Shown: positions 46,525-59,060, counted from the stretch's first letter. The stretch: DNA of 64,000 bases from Bryoerythrophyllum caledonicum (GCA_963971425.1 OZ020521.1:23700012-23764011); one strand, 5' to 3'. Translations and numbers: made by a program. The notes: a model not told the origin generated them from the sequence alone.

Positions 46525-49500
46525 TCATTGTAATGCCCCGACTTTGGAATTCCATTTTCGGGAACACCCAATTACGATGTTCTGAGCCAACGCAGTGGAC
46601 CTAAATTCTCTAAGAACCGGACATCCAGGAAGGGGATGGTTACGGACATATTTGGCCACAGAGAGATTTGAGGAAAACATATTCTCGAGCCATGGAAGCA
46701 TAGTGTTCATGAGGAACTTGTCCTTCAGGTCACCTGTCCACGTTTGAGGATGAATCGCATTGAACTCATTGTTGAGGAGGTTCTTCTCCAGGCTGTCGTC
46801 AATGAGCAATGTCAGACTGAGGTCTACGTGGTCAACATATTTCCTGATGTTTCTAAGGTCCTTGAACATGTACTTCTTCTCAACGTTCACTATAAGAAAC
46901 CCGTGTTCTTTGTGACAGGGCAACTAACGTGCAATTATGTTTTGTGCAGCATCCGGCACGTCAACGTTGACGTCCAAAAAAATCCGTTATAATTGACATG
47001 CGAAAAACATGCCAAAATCTCAAAAAACAGGCCCACGTTTTTTAAAACGTCACAAAAACTTGGGGGTTGAAGGTGTTAAAAATCTGCCATGTGGCTGCCA
47101 CGTCGCGTCCACGTCATCGCCACATGGACGGGCAGTGCCACATCCCCAACTTTTTCATCCGGGCCCTTGGTAATGTGGCCCATGATGTGGCGCATGACGT
47201 GGCATACGATTGTGACTAGGCTTGCATACATGGACCCGCCATTTTATGACGTGGCACCTTTAAAATATGACGTGTCACTTTTTAAATTATGACGTGGCAT
47301 GTCCAATCAGTATAGTTTAATGCAATAATTAATTGTGGATAGTGTAAATTGGGACGTCATTTCTAACACGGTATGTTTTCTGTGACGTTCGTTATGACGT
47401 TTTCTGTGACGTTCGTTGAGATGGAGGTCACCAAAAGCAAGCACCAAGTCAGCAAAAGCAAGTGCCATGTCACCAAAAAGAAGCCCATGTCATCAAAAAG
47501 TACCATATCACTTTAAGTTTGAAGGGTAATTCAAATTCATCCAAATAGATGGATGAAAGTGAATCACTCTTGATTCAAGTGTGATGAGATAGGAGAGAAG
47601 GCCTTACATATATATACAATGGGATGCACAAGTGGCGACAATCCATATGGGATTATTGGATTTGTCATGGTGTTAGCCTCGTGTTAGCATAAACATTAAA
47701 ATGTCACAGTAGACGTCCATCCAGACGTCTGTTCCAACATCCTCTTTGCCTACGTGGCAGCTGATTTCAACCTTGCCTACGTGGCACAAACATTTTAAAA
47801 AGAATCCAATTTCTACCTTACCTACGTGGCTCAAACATGTTTTTTGTGATGTCAGTAAGGACATCCACATTTTTTGTGACGTCAGTAACGACATCCACGT
47901 TTTTATTTTTGTAGGGGTCAGCCCATCTCCATTGTGTTTTAACCGTTGGGCAGTGTTTTACGGGAGGTTGCAGTAACAATCTTGAAGTTACTCACAGTGA
48001 AGCTAAACCCCCGTGCCGACGTGGCATTGTCACCTTTCTGAGGACGTTGTCTAAAACATGACTATGTTCACTAGGACGTCCCGCAAAACAAATATGTTTA
48101 TGCTAACATCTCTGCGTTTTTCCGCCAATTTTTCCATGTTTGGGTGCAACATCCACCAGAATCCGAGAGCCCAAGGCTCGGCCCGTTTGCAAAAACATGT
48201 TTTGAAAAACACACTTGATCACAGCTAACGTCACAAAAATCACGGGTTTCTTATAGTGGTTGTTCCCCGCTCTCGGAAAGCTCGACTCCGTAATATCAGA
48301 TTGTGACATAACTGTTAGGTCATCTAGCTTTACAGTAGAACTACCCAAAGCCACCTGTAACATGCTATCGACATTTTTCCTCATGGCACAACTCCATACC
48401 ACGACAATAGCCTTATTTGTCAGCACCTTCAGAAAATTTGCACAGTCAGGTCTAGCGACAGTTTTACGCCCCTTATCGTATGATCTGTGAATCAAAAAGC
48501 CATTCAAGTCCAGCACAACAGTGTACCGAGGTTGCCTTACATTTGCTGATCTAGGGGCTGATTTAATGGCGGGTGTACTGAGTTTTCCTGCAGAAAACAA
48601 ACGTTGCAAGCATGAATCTCCAATTTAGAAAACTAATAATAAGCAGTAGAATTGTCGAGAATCATACCTTCTCTAGAGGAACCAGAGCCCTTATGTGCCG
48701 CCGATAATGGAACCTTTTCACAACGTTGAGCAGTCCCCGACATCTCAACTGCCCAAAAAAAGGAGGTAATTAGTGAAGAATACACGACCAAAAAGCCATT
48801 CAGAATACTTATACATTTCCAGCATTCGAGACAACAGTGCTGGAGGATAGTAGGATCCTACCATCCCATTAGAATCGTAGGATCCTACCATCCCAATAGG
48901 AACGAAAAAGACTACACTACCCAAAGCGATCGTAAGATCCTACGATGGCCGTAAGGATCGCCCATCCTGAATTCCCCTGAGGATAATAGTGTGAACATAG
49001 AACATAAAAGATACACAGAAAACAACAACATGGTAGAATTTAATAGCTCATACCTTCTGCAGAGGGTCCTGCATCGGTATGTTGTGCGGATGGAGGACCC
49101 TTTTCAGCAGCATCAGCCTCAACATCAGGTCTTGGGACGATCCTAAAGGTTGTTGGCTGAATTTCTTGACTGAAATTCAAAGGGTCATCCAAGTAGTTCT
49201 CAACAATAGGTGTATTCGAAATGTTCCTAGGAGGGCTGAAGGCATGTAGTGACTGACTAGCCTCCTCGAATATGCCTATGATAAACTCCCTATCGAACGG
49301 CGCTTTACTTACTGGGGGTGAAACAGTCAAATCAATGTCATGAAACGTAGCAAGTGTATTCGCGGCATAGTGTTGCTCGTTATTCGTCGTAGTCTCCATG
49401 TCCTGGCTGGAGGAAGGCTGAGACGATGGTTCTAACTCCATCCGTGTAGGTCCGGACGACGAGGGATGAAGCACGTCCGATCTTCTCGGCTTTAAAGGTG

Positions 49501-49894
49501 GAACATTCGTGACAGTCATCCTGGTGATCGGAGCAAGTAACTCTTCCTCTCCGAGCAACAATGCCTCCTCTTCTCTTCTTGTCCTTTCCTGATCTGGAAC
49601 AGAACTCACCTCCAGAAGTTCACCTCCTCGACAACTCAGGTCCTCATGGCACTCATCGGGCAAGTTGTTAACTAGAGCATGAAGGCTGCTATCCTCCTCT
49701 TCAAAAATTGTGCTGGCATTGACATGGTCGATATCATGCATAAGAGAATCGCCATAGCCGTAGACATGCTCCGCCGCTGCTGAAGTAGACGGCACATGAT
49801 CGTCATGCGAAATTTGGAAAAGCTGCGGCCATGAAATAAGGTCAGTCAAGTTGTTGTCCCAGTTGGGAACTACTAATGAAAAATTGAACATCAA
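46525..49894 (-). CDS. NIF/FCP1-type HAD protein 2 with long disordered N-terminus, split by CACTA element
   Basis: Minus-strand exons: about 49894-49043 (disordered, acidic and Ser-rich, donor GAAG|GTATGAG), 48748-48668, then 48589 down to TGA at 46525-46527. The last exon is interrupted by the CACTA element 46888-48258; without it and one GTT copy the frame runs on unbroken (PRAGN then VEKKYMF). The NIF domain shows VVLDLNGFLIH (motif I with the second Asp replaced by Asn, a change I know from many plant NIF proteins), RPDCANFL, VVVWSC, LTLLIDDSLEKN (motif III) and WTGDLKDKFLMN. Weak or no phosphatase activity is expected. It is the central gene of the element B block, and palindromes lie in its introns (48851-48944). 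Confidence 0.6.
46888..48258. mobile_element. CACTA (En/Spm) element, 1371 bp, non-autonomous
   Basis: The left end CACTATAAGAAACCCGTG and the right end, read inward, CACTATAAGAAACCCGTG match perfectly, flanked by GTT (46885-46887 and 48259-48261). CACTA termini with a 3-bp duplication define the superfamily. Inside are subterminal repeats of TGACGTGGCA and CTACGTGGC in both orientations. No transposase. It sits in the coding exon of the NIF gene. Confidence 0.9.
48851..48944. repeat. Intron palindromes of element B
   Basis: Three sites in the intron of the NIF gene: near 48851 (AGTAGGATCCTACCAT), 48875 (ATCGTAGGATCCTACCAT) and 48929 (ATCGTAAGATCCTACGAT). All are centred on GATC. Confidence 0.85.
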
Positions 49895-50860
49895 GATGGC
49901 TTAAAGCATGTGTAGGTGAAAGTGCTTTGTACACCGAAGCATCTATGCATAACTGCAATGATCAGAACCTGGTAAAGTTATTTCTCTACAACGAAAGATG
50001 AGCAGGGATAGTAGGATCTTACGATCCTAAAGCAGTCTTCGAGTAGTAATTGATGACTATATCAAGTAAGATGGATCCATCGATACATATATTCCAAGTT
50101 CTATAAACAACAGGCGGAGCAATGTCATTCATACCGGCGGCTCAGAAGATGAAGTACGCAGATGCCGATCATGTACTTCCACAGTTCCCTGCATGGAGTG
50201 GAAATATGATGATGAATATAACGAATATGCAAAGAGAAAATTAACAACAGTACATTGCTGATCAGTTCACATGGTTATTGTTATATACAATTGTCCTAGA
50301 ACAGTTTGTCCGTTGACAAAGATAAAAAAAAGCGTGTGTATCATACAATGGTCGCTTCATGGGCACCGGTTTGTGTAGAAGAGGGAGGAGTCAAGTTGAT
50401 TTGCTCCTGGTTATCCAACTGCAATCTTCGATGAGTCTTGGACCTGCCCGACCGCCTGTCGTCCAAAGGCGGATCCTCCTCTTCGATGTCCTTCGCCTCC
50501 ACGTCCTTCGCCTTCTCGGAGGCTGCCTCGTCCGAGTCGCTGGAGGAGTCACTCTCAGAGCTGGATACCGGTATGACCTTCTTCTTGCCTCTTGCGATCT
50601 TCTTTTTCTTTCTCTCGCTCACAGTCAAGGCTGCCATGGCAGGTACCGCTATTGCCAGCATCTGAGCACTTTCCCAGATATCTTTCGCTGTCTCATCGGC
50701 TCTCGTCACTTCATCCCTGGAGAAGACGACTTCGATGACTTGTGCTCCTTTAGTCTACAACAGAGAGTAGTAGGTGTATTAGATAACAGGAAACAGATTC
50801 ATACGATGTAAAGATAGCGTGGAAAGAGAACTTAAACAAACTAAGGGATGAGGTAAAAAG

Positions 50861-50882
50861 ATCGTAGGATCCTACGATCATC
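50861..50882. repeat. Palindrome at a splice donor
   Basis: ATCGTAGGATCCTACGAT lies about 10 nt inside the intron whose donor is CTG|GTAAGATGATC near 50886. The donor itself reads like half of the palindrome (GTAAGATC). Confidence 0.7.
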
Positions 50883-52379
50883 TTACCAGGCCAATCCAGG
50901 TAATCAAAGGACCCCCACTGATGTTGACAAGAAGATTATTTGGAGCCCCTAATGTGCCAAGCAACTTGCTAACCGCGTCGATATTGAAATTGGCATATGA
51001 ATGTTGGGCCCATTGCTTGGGAGCATCCTCAAAATCTGTTGCGGATATTACTGTCTAGAACGGCATCTCATTCCCAGAAGCTGATCGGAAGCACTGTGCT
51101 TCAGCCGAATTGAAGTCATTCCCATACACAAAGTTGAAGTACAGGGGCAACGTTGGTTCAGGTGATGAAGGACTGACGAAGCCCTCCGTCCCCTAGATAA
51201 TGTATAAAGTTGGTGTGTGAAACCAGGGTAGCGTTTGTGTAGCGACCATGCCCCTTTCAGCTACAGCGTTGGGAACATCCACCATTCCTGCCCGATCTGT
51301 GATAAACACACCTGGATATCGGACCCTCCTGAACTGGTTATCATCCTTATGCTCCATGGCCTGCAGAGTACGCAAAACGTGTTCCATGATTGAAAAATAA
51401 GGTTTTTGTTTCTCTTTGCCATTGACAAAGCAGTACACCATAACCACCGTCGCGTCCTTCTTTGTCCATCGAAGCATTTGGTCATTGCCCAACCGTAGAA
51501 TCTTTGCCAGGTCTCCAGCTTTCCTGTTCATCTAGGCGGATTTATATTTCGTAGAAAGCGACGATGCGGACGAGGTTGGAGCGCTCTCAGCTCGATTCTC
51601 CTTGATGGCCTTCTGGTGATCGAAGAGCATCTTTAGAATAGTGGGAAAATCATCCTCCTTGTTTGAGGGGGCTAAGGCGGATCCTCGCTTCAAGAAGAAG
51701 CGCTCTCCAGCAGGGTCCTTAATAGCCTTCTCAAACCACGTTTCGATGGTGGCTTTGGTGACCTTGTACTCCGCTGCAGCCTTAACATAATCATCCTCAG
51801 AATACGAGGCTTCCTTCAATGTCTTACACCTCAGGGGCTTCTTAAAGAAGTAGTGCATGAACTCATTCTTGATGAGTCTATGCTTCTTCTCAGTCTGACA
51901 CGCCTTCTCGAGGCCTTGAAGGACGGGCACCTTCTTCGCCGACTTCGTCGACTTCACCGAGACTTTCTTCGCCATCACCAACTTGGCCATCTTCTCGATA
52001 TCACTATCCCACATGAAATAAAGTGGCATCAAGTCGTTCTGCTTTAGAGCCCTTGCCTGGTATCGCTTCTGCTTCAAACGCTTCTTCCTAGACCTATCCT
52101 CGTTGTCCTCGACGTCATCTGCAGAGTCCTCGTCAACACCTGAGACAAAGCTCAAAGTTACCCCGAATGCGTCGGGAAGAAGTCCAAGTACCCAGCTCTC
52201 CTGGATCTGTAACCAAATCTGGAAAATTGGCTCCGAAACAAATAGAAGAGGATATTTTGGGATTCTTGTGTTGATGTCTTCAACGATCTTGAATCGGAGT
52301 TGGAGAACAGTGCCGGAAGTTTATCAGACCAGGCCTGCAAGGATATGGGGAGTGAGAATTGACACACATAAATTTTCAG

Positions 52380-52450
52380 ATAGTAGGATCCTACGATCCT
52401 GACAACCATGTGGTAATTTGAGTTAGGATTGTAAGATCCTACGATCAGTC
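52380..52450. repeat. Two intron palindromes of element B
   Basis: GTAGGATCCTACGATCCTG near 52382 and ATTGTAAGATCCTACGATC near 52427, in the intron between the ParB-like exon and the next. Confidence 0.85.
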
Positions 52451-53939
52451 TATAGCTTGTACATGAATCGGTAAGTCAAACATTAACCTAATGGGTAATG
52501 TTTCAGTGACTCACCTTGAACTCATTGGAGTGCGTCCATTCTTGGATGGAGCTGGACTACCGGCTGAAACCCAGCTCTTACGCGCTAGACCCTGCAGGGT
52601 TAGATAGTTGCCCTCTGATCTAACGCCAGCAAGATCTTGGTTGAAGACCCTTGAGTAGTATAGCATCAAGTTCCAGTCCTTGGGATCCTGCCAGACAATT
52701 GTTATGATGAAGCTCTTGGCATCTCTCTCATCTTCTTCTGAGAGACTTCCCTCCTCAATGAGGACTCTGTGTGCAGCCACGCAATGTTGCCCGCCTATAA
52801 CCACATAGTGTGTGTTTGGGCCGATGTCCTTCAGTGTTGGTTGCTCCTTGAAAAACTCGTATGCATCGTGCGGCACGTCCTTGAAATCTTCTTTCCGGAC
52901 TGGATAATGTCTCTTCACTGGCATCACGTACAAATGTTGCAGTGATGCCTGAAATGGCATCGTGCGCTTCTGGTCAATGAGCTGTAATACTCGCTTCTTA
53001 TCCAGTGGTCGATAAGCGACACTACCGGCTGGAGTTCGGTGAAGGCGGTCAATGTACACTACCAGATCAGCGGGGTCCTGCGGGGACACCTTCATTGGCT
53101 TCTTACAAAAAATATGGAGTTTCGAGAACTCTCTTTCGTACAGAGTCCTCACAAGCTGCAGCTCTTTTGCGGTTTTCCCTGCACGGTCTTGCTCGTCATC
53201 CCCACTGCCTTCGCAAGTGTGAGTTCGTCCACCTTGGGGTCCGACTTCTTCCGAGTCTGCGACTTCTTCTTTGGTGGCCCCTCCGCCGCAAGAAGTGAAG
53301 ACAACCCCTTCTTCTTAGGAGGTGTAGGCGGAGCCGCTTTCTGTCGGTCTCTATTATACGAATCTCGATTCGCCCGTAGCTCCTTCCAGCCTTGGACAAT
53401 CCTTCGAACGTCGGGATTAAAATTCGATATAGTAAATCCCTAGTCCTTGACCGATTCGTTTAGTGCAGGAACCAAATCTACTTTGTCAATGACTAAGCCA
53501 TATACCCTGGAACATCCCGAACTCGCCACAAACTCGGAGATGACAATTACAAAAATGGTGGCGGTCAGGTGCAGTAACTCTAGTACTTCCATATTCATTG
53601 TTGATAATTTGTATGAAGGACCTCCAGGAGCTGCGGCATTTGTAATAGCCAACACTGGCGCTATCAGAATGTTTTTTTGCTTCCGGTCAAGCGTCCAATG
53701 AAGACCCCATTCCACAACCTTGTCGGCCATAAAAAAAGCGGTGGGCTCAGGATCACTAACTAGATTACATTCTATATTCCTCAGCCTACATGAAACAGCA
53801 TCATAGAGGTTCACATGACACCAGTCGGGGTTCACGTCTTCGAGTTTGATGATGTTTTCCCTGACCAAACCAATGCATAAATTCAGTAGTCATATAAGAA
53901 ACTCAGGTGTCAACGATTTCCTTTCAAATCACGGGAAAC

Positions 53940-54575
53940 CATCTAACTAAAGATCGTAAGATCCTACCATCTTAAAAGACACGGTTAGTTCATACAGACC
54001 TTTGGGGGATCGTAAGATCTTACGATCCCATTCTACAATGGATATAGATGAAGTTGTGATACCAAGAGTACTCTGTGAAATGGATCATAGGATCTTACTA
54101 TCTTTGAGGGGATCTTTGGTTCAAGTAGACCTGAGGGATTGCGAAAGATCATATGATTCCTCAAGGGGACCGTAAGATCTTACGATCCTGAACGGGACCG
54201 TAAGATATTACGATCCTGAAAGGGATAGTAAGATCTAATGATGCTGTCTAGAATCGTATGATCTTACGATCCTGAAAGAAATCGTAGGATCTAACAATCC
54301 TCATGGAGATCGTAAGATCTTACGATCCTCATGGGTATCGAAAGATCTTACGATCGTGAAAGAGATCGTAAGATCTTATGATCCTGAAAGAGATTGTAAG
54401 ATCTTACGATCCTGAAAGGGATCGTATGATCTTACGATCCTGAAAGGGATCGTATGATCTTACGATCCTGAAAGGGATCGTATGATCTTACGATCCTTAT
54501 GGGGATCGTAAGATCCTACCATCCTCATGACGATAGTAGGATCTTACGATTTCCATGAGGATCGTATGAACTTCA
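53940..54575. repeat. Dense 28-bp-period palindrome array of element B
   Basis: About 18 sites of ATCGTA(A/T)GATCTTACGAT separated by CTGAAAGGG or CTCATGGGG spacers. Exact 28-bp periodicity is seen at 54421, 54449 and 54477. Variants at the edges carry one to four changes. It lies upstream of the 53868 coding block, probably in an intron or promoter. Confidence 0.9.
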
Positions 54576-54799
54576 GGTGCACTTCAACACCAATGTACAA
54601 CTTATGATAACTTTATGTGTAAACAGTGTACAATAGATCTACATTCGATCGCGAAAAGTTTGCTTACCATACACAATAATCCTAAATTGCATATCAGACT
54701 ACAAGGGGTTAACATACGATTCAGTAATACTCGATGAGTGTTATGACATTCATGACATACTACAAAGCCTGTAAACCTGAGTATGAGTACTAAAGCTAG

Positions 54800-55560
54800 A
54801 ATACCATTCACATCATTCAACAGAGCTTGTAAAGCAGAACATGGAAAGGCTTAGTAGATAATCATTCAAAAGATTGTACACATCTAGCAAACTTTACCTG
54901 AATCCTAAAGCTGAAAACATTCAACACATACTAAGCACCTTGTAAACCATTCAACAGAGCTTGTAAACCAGAACATGGAAAGCCTTAGTAGAAAATCATT
55001 CAAAGATTGTACAGATCCAACAAACTTTACCTGAATCCTAAAGCTGAAAACATTCAGCACATACTACGCACCTTGTAAACCATTCAACAGTGCTTGTAAA
55101 CCAGAACATGGAAAGCCTTAATAGAAAATCATTCAAAAGATTGTACAGATCCAACAAACTTTACCTGAATCCTAAAGCTGAAAACATTCAGCACATACTA
55201 CACACCTTGTAAACCTAACATGAAAACCTCAATTGGACAATCATTCATAACATAATTCACACCTTGCAAACCTAACACAAACACCTGAATCTAATAATCA
55301 TTCATAACATACTACGCACCATAAAAACTGAACATGGAAACCTGAATCTGACAATCATTCATAACATTCAACGCACCTTGTAAACCTAACATGAAAACTT
55401 CACTGAGACAATCATTCATAACATACAACGCACCTTGTAAACCAAACACCAACACCTGAATCTGACAATCATTCATCACATGCTACGCAGCTTGTAATCC
55501 TAACATGAAAACCAGAATCTAACAATCATTCATGTCGTACTACAAATCATCTAAACCAGA
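54800..55560. repeat. Tandem repeats (about 125 bp, then about 60 bp)
   Basis: Three copies of a roughly 125-bp unit (ACCAGAACATGGAAAGCC, CCAACAAACTTTACCTGAAT and CAGCACATACTACGCACC blocks) from about 54840 to 55210, followed by five or six diverged copies of its 3' half (CTTGTAAACCTAACATGAAA, ACAATCATTCATAACATAC) to 55540. Confidence 0.8.
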
Positions 55561-55724
55561 ACGCGAAAAAGGAAAATTTAGCATCATTGAAAGGATAGAA
55601 ACTTACAGGTCACTCCAGTCGCTTGCATTGCCTGATCGACCTGTCATCCTCCTGAATTGGTACACGCTAGATGAGACGCCCTGTTAGAAGCTCGTGAGTC
55701 ACAGCAACAACACCTATTCAATGT

Positions 55725-56160
55725 CTAAAAAACATCGATAGTTGAAGAACTCCGAACAACTTCATTCTCCTTACGAACATCCTCAGCTGTACAAAGACCT
55801 AAAAACACAAAATTTCTAATACATATCAACTGACCAGAGTTTCTAAGAAGAAAATTCTTACCTCGAAGTATTGTTTCTTGCAAGTCGCCGCACTCTTTCG
55901 TAACGACGCGTCCGCCAATCGCACCGATTTGCAGTTGAAACGCACTCACACGCACACTATTTTCCCACCGCTCACAGCACTCACAGACGCGCATACAGTC
56001 ACGGTAATCACAATAAATCACAACAAAATTCGGACTCAAAACAAGAAAACTGACATGAAAACAAAAGTGAGACGAAAACAAGAACCAGAAGGAAGAAGGA
56101 GGAGGAGGGAGGGGGAGAGACAACAAAAACTGTCATTGATGGTTGGACAACTCCTCCACG
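55725..56160 (-). CDS. Probable first exon of the minus-strand gene block of element B
   Basis: Open on the minus strand from about 56126, with CT-rich leader sequence upstream, down to a good donor CGAG|GTAAGAATT near 55861. The conserved-looking part is SAFQLQIGAIGG then RVVTKECGDLQETILR. No domain. Position and orientation fit the 5' end of the ParB/NIF gene block, with the promoter near 56.1-56.2 kb. The start codon is uncertain. Confidence 0.3.
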
Positions 56161-56389
56161 ACGGCTGAGTTGCGGTCTACATCAAGCTCTAATGATGCTT
56201 TGAGTCATCATTACCATACGGTGAAGACTAATACCTCTAATCAAGAATTCTACTTTAATTCAGAGTTTGGAGCTGAAAATTGAATTAAATAACAAGTTCT
56301 TTAGACTTCACTTCGTATGATATTCTTGCACTACACAAGCTCTAAATCTCTTAACATTGTCTTAAGCATGAGGTTAGTTCCCTACAAAC

Positions 56390-56880
56390 CAATTTTTTAG
56401 ATTCCACTTCATTCTATTCAATCTTTCATAACACTTCTTCTTTCTATTTTTTGATTCCACCTATTTCTATTCAATCTTTCATTTGACTTATTCTTTATTC
56501 TATTTTTTTATTCCACTTCATTCTATTTATTGATTCCACTTCATTCTATTCAATCTTTCATTCTACTTCTTTATTCTTTTTTTTTATTCCACTTCTTTCT
56601 ATTCAATCTTTCAATCTATTTCTTTATTTTTCTTTTTCATTCTAGATATTTCTATTCAATCTTCCATTACACTTATTCTTTCTATTTTTTGATTCCACCT
56701 ATTTCTATTCAATCTGTCATTTGACTTATTCTTTATTCTATTTATTGATTCCACTTCATTCTATTCAATCTTGCATTCTATTTCCTTATTCTATTTTTTG
56801 ATTTCACTTCTCTCTATTCAATCTTTCATTCTAGTTCTTTATTCTATTTTTTGATTCCATTTCTTTATTCTATTTAAGCA
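56390..56880. repeat. Pyrimidine-rich ~60-bp tandem repeat
   Basis: About seven or eight units built of TTCTATTCAATCTTTCATTC, TTCTTTATTCTATTTTTTGA and TTCCACTTCATTC. Confidence 0.8.
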
Positions 56881-57069
56881 TGATAAGCTTTAGATATTGA
56901 AATGACCCCCAAATGAAAGATTTTAATTGAATCTCCAATCCAAAGGTGAATGTCTTGCTATATTCTAGTACATTTATTGTATGTTTAGTGTAAAATATGT
57001 GAATGTTTTATCCAAGCTCAACCAATCATTTATACAAGGGTTTCAAGGATTACCCTACACCTTGAATTT

Positions 57070-57430
57070 TAGTCCAATATCCTAAACGTAGAATTCCTAA
57101 ACCTGAATCCTAAACCCTAAATCCTAGGACCCCAAACTCTAGGATCCCAAATCCTAGGACCCTAAAACCTAGGACCCTAAACCCTAGGACCCTAAACCCT
57201 AGGACTCCAAACCCTAGGACCCTGAACCCTAGGACCCTGAACCCTAGGACCCTGAACCCTAGGACCCTAAATCCTAGGACCCTAAACCCTAGGACCCCAA
57301 ACCCTAGGACCCTAAACCCTAGGACCCTAAACCCTAGGACCCTAAACCCTAGGACCTTAAATCCTAGGACCCTAAACCCTAGGACCCCAAACCCTAGGAC
57401 CTCAAATCCTAGGACCCCAAACCAACCACC
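57070..57430. repeat. CCTAGGACCCTAAAC 15-bp minisatellite
   Basis: More than 20 tandem copies of CCTAGGACCCTAAAC with few changes, fading into CTAAACCTGAA-like units up to about 57610. The ACCCTAAACC half is telomere-like. A minus-strand open frame of repeated VLGFR residues is translated repeat. Confidence 0.9.
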
Positions 57431-57609
57431 ATGAACCCCAAACTCTGAGGCTAAAAACCCGAAACCTGAAACTCTAATCCTAGAAACTTGAACCCCAAAC
57501 ATTGAAGCTAAGACCGCGAACCTAAAACCTTATACCTAGAACTCTAAACCTGGAAGCTTGAGTTTGTTATCTTGTACTCTAAACCCTGAACCTAGAACCC
57601 TGAACTATT

Positions 57610-59060
57610 AACCCAGTCTAACAGGTTAATGATTGTAACCATGACGAATTCTCGTAAGTTCATGAGTACTACTGAAACACGTGTGTTCTTCATGATCACT
57701 GGACGTTCCCACAATTCAAGAACAATTTCACTAATATATTTTATCTTGTCTCCGTTGTTGTCATTTTCCGTCTTGGAAATAATTACATTCGAAGTGGCAC
57801 TCGTACAGCTCTCCACGTCCTTGAAAATGATTGTGATTCTGACCCCGCCAAGGATTCAACCTGTTCTTGATGAACTTCCCGCTTTCTTTAGATCAAGAAG
57901 AGGTTGCTGTGCTTTTAGTGTTCAAACATTTTGAGTTCATTTCCAGCAGAGTTAGAGTGTGAGAGAGTTGTATTTGCCCAAGAACTGAGAGCATTGTGTT
58001 TTGAAGAAACTTGGAGTATTAGAGCGTCAGAAATGCGGTATCGTCTTTGTGTTTAGTCGAGCTTGGGCTTCACCTACTTCGACACCTCTTCGTCATGTTC
58101 TGTCAAGTTTAGGTAGTGAGCTATAAGCTGTAAGCTCATCTTAACCTTCACGTCAATGTGAGCGTCACATTCACGTCAATGTGAGCGTCACAATCACGTC
58201 GATCTGAGCTTTTCAAGTTGATCGAGCGCTTCATTGCTGCCCCGCTGCTAGTATTGATCCATCTCTCTCCGGTTCCATCACAATCTACGGTACTGTCTCC
58301 TTCCTCCACTTTCTACGCATTAAGGTTTTCAAATATTTTGAAAATGCAAGTGCCGCCGTGGTTTTCAGAGTTGATGCTGTTGTAAGTGAGCTAGAATCAT
58401 AGATTCAAAACTAATTCTAATCGTGAGAATGTTGCGGTGGTTCGTAAAGTATTTGCTGTTTTAAATTAGTCTATATCATATTCTGTAAACTACTCATACT
58501 TGTGGTGGAATCAACTTTTGCCATTGCTTAAATGAACTAGTTCAGTAGCTATTATTGTGTTCGTAAACGTACTTTCCGTACAGTCATGATGATTGTACGA
58601 TCTTGGGTGGTCGTATGATAATATCGGATGATCGTAGGATAGTACTATCCTTGATGATCTGTCATGGGTCATGTTAAGATCGTATGATCCTACAATCTAT
58701 TTTGTGGTAGATGAAAACGGGCTTTGAGGGCATCCGAGTAATCTGGAAGATCGTAGGATCTTACTATCACCGAGGATCGAACTCGGGTTCTGGAATGATC
58801 GTAGGATCTTACGATCTCTTTGGTTCGGTATCGAACGAGGAATGTGGATGTTGTAGATAATCTCGGATGATCGTAGGATCTTACTATCGCCTATGATTGT
58901 TTAGGAGTTACCGAACAATTGTAGGATCTTACGATCGATTTGTTGATACTCTGGGGTGATCGCAGAACCTGGAAATCAGAGGTGAGCTTGAGATCATGGT
59001 TCATCGTAGGATCTTACAATCTAGTATCATCAGGCTTGATTTGTTGATTTGTCTCTTACG
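57610..59060. other. Leader/intron region of element B transposase
   Basis: No clear coding. A short 29-bp direct repeat (TCACGTCAATGTGAGCG) is at 58148-58200. About eight palindromes or half-decayed palindromes of the element B type lie at 58590-59020, with GTAGGATCTTAC cores at about 58751, 58799, 58870, 58922 and 59007. Confidence 0.6.

Larger units (their letters stand above)
50341..53868 (-). pseudogene. Large multi-exon protein with ParB-like domain
   Basis: Minus-strand coding blocks: 53868-53180 (first part, then a Lys-rich PPKKK linker), 53180-52511 (ParB-like), 52400-50886 and 50750-50350. The ParB-like part has RPLDKKRVLQLIDQ, a strand VMPVKRHYPV and HYVVIGGQHCVAAHRVL. The G-G-Q-H and following helix match the GxxR/H box of ParB N-terminal/sulfiredoxin-like folds. 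The 52.1-50.9 kb block is helical and basic (RSRKKRLKQKRYQ), with GPLITWIGL before its donor. The 50.7-50.35 kb exon is a KKKK/SSSESDSSSDSD low-complexity tail. In-frame TAGs occur at about 53440, 51530, 51192 and 51055, each in CTAG, and at least one frame change lies near 53.2 kb. It may be several genes. Confidence 0.45.

Noticed and set aside
57110-57502. Minus-strand frame with repeated VLGFR residues
   Set aside because: Translation of the CCTAGGACCCTAAAC minisatellite.
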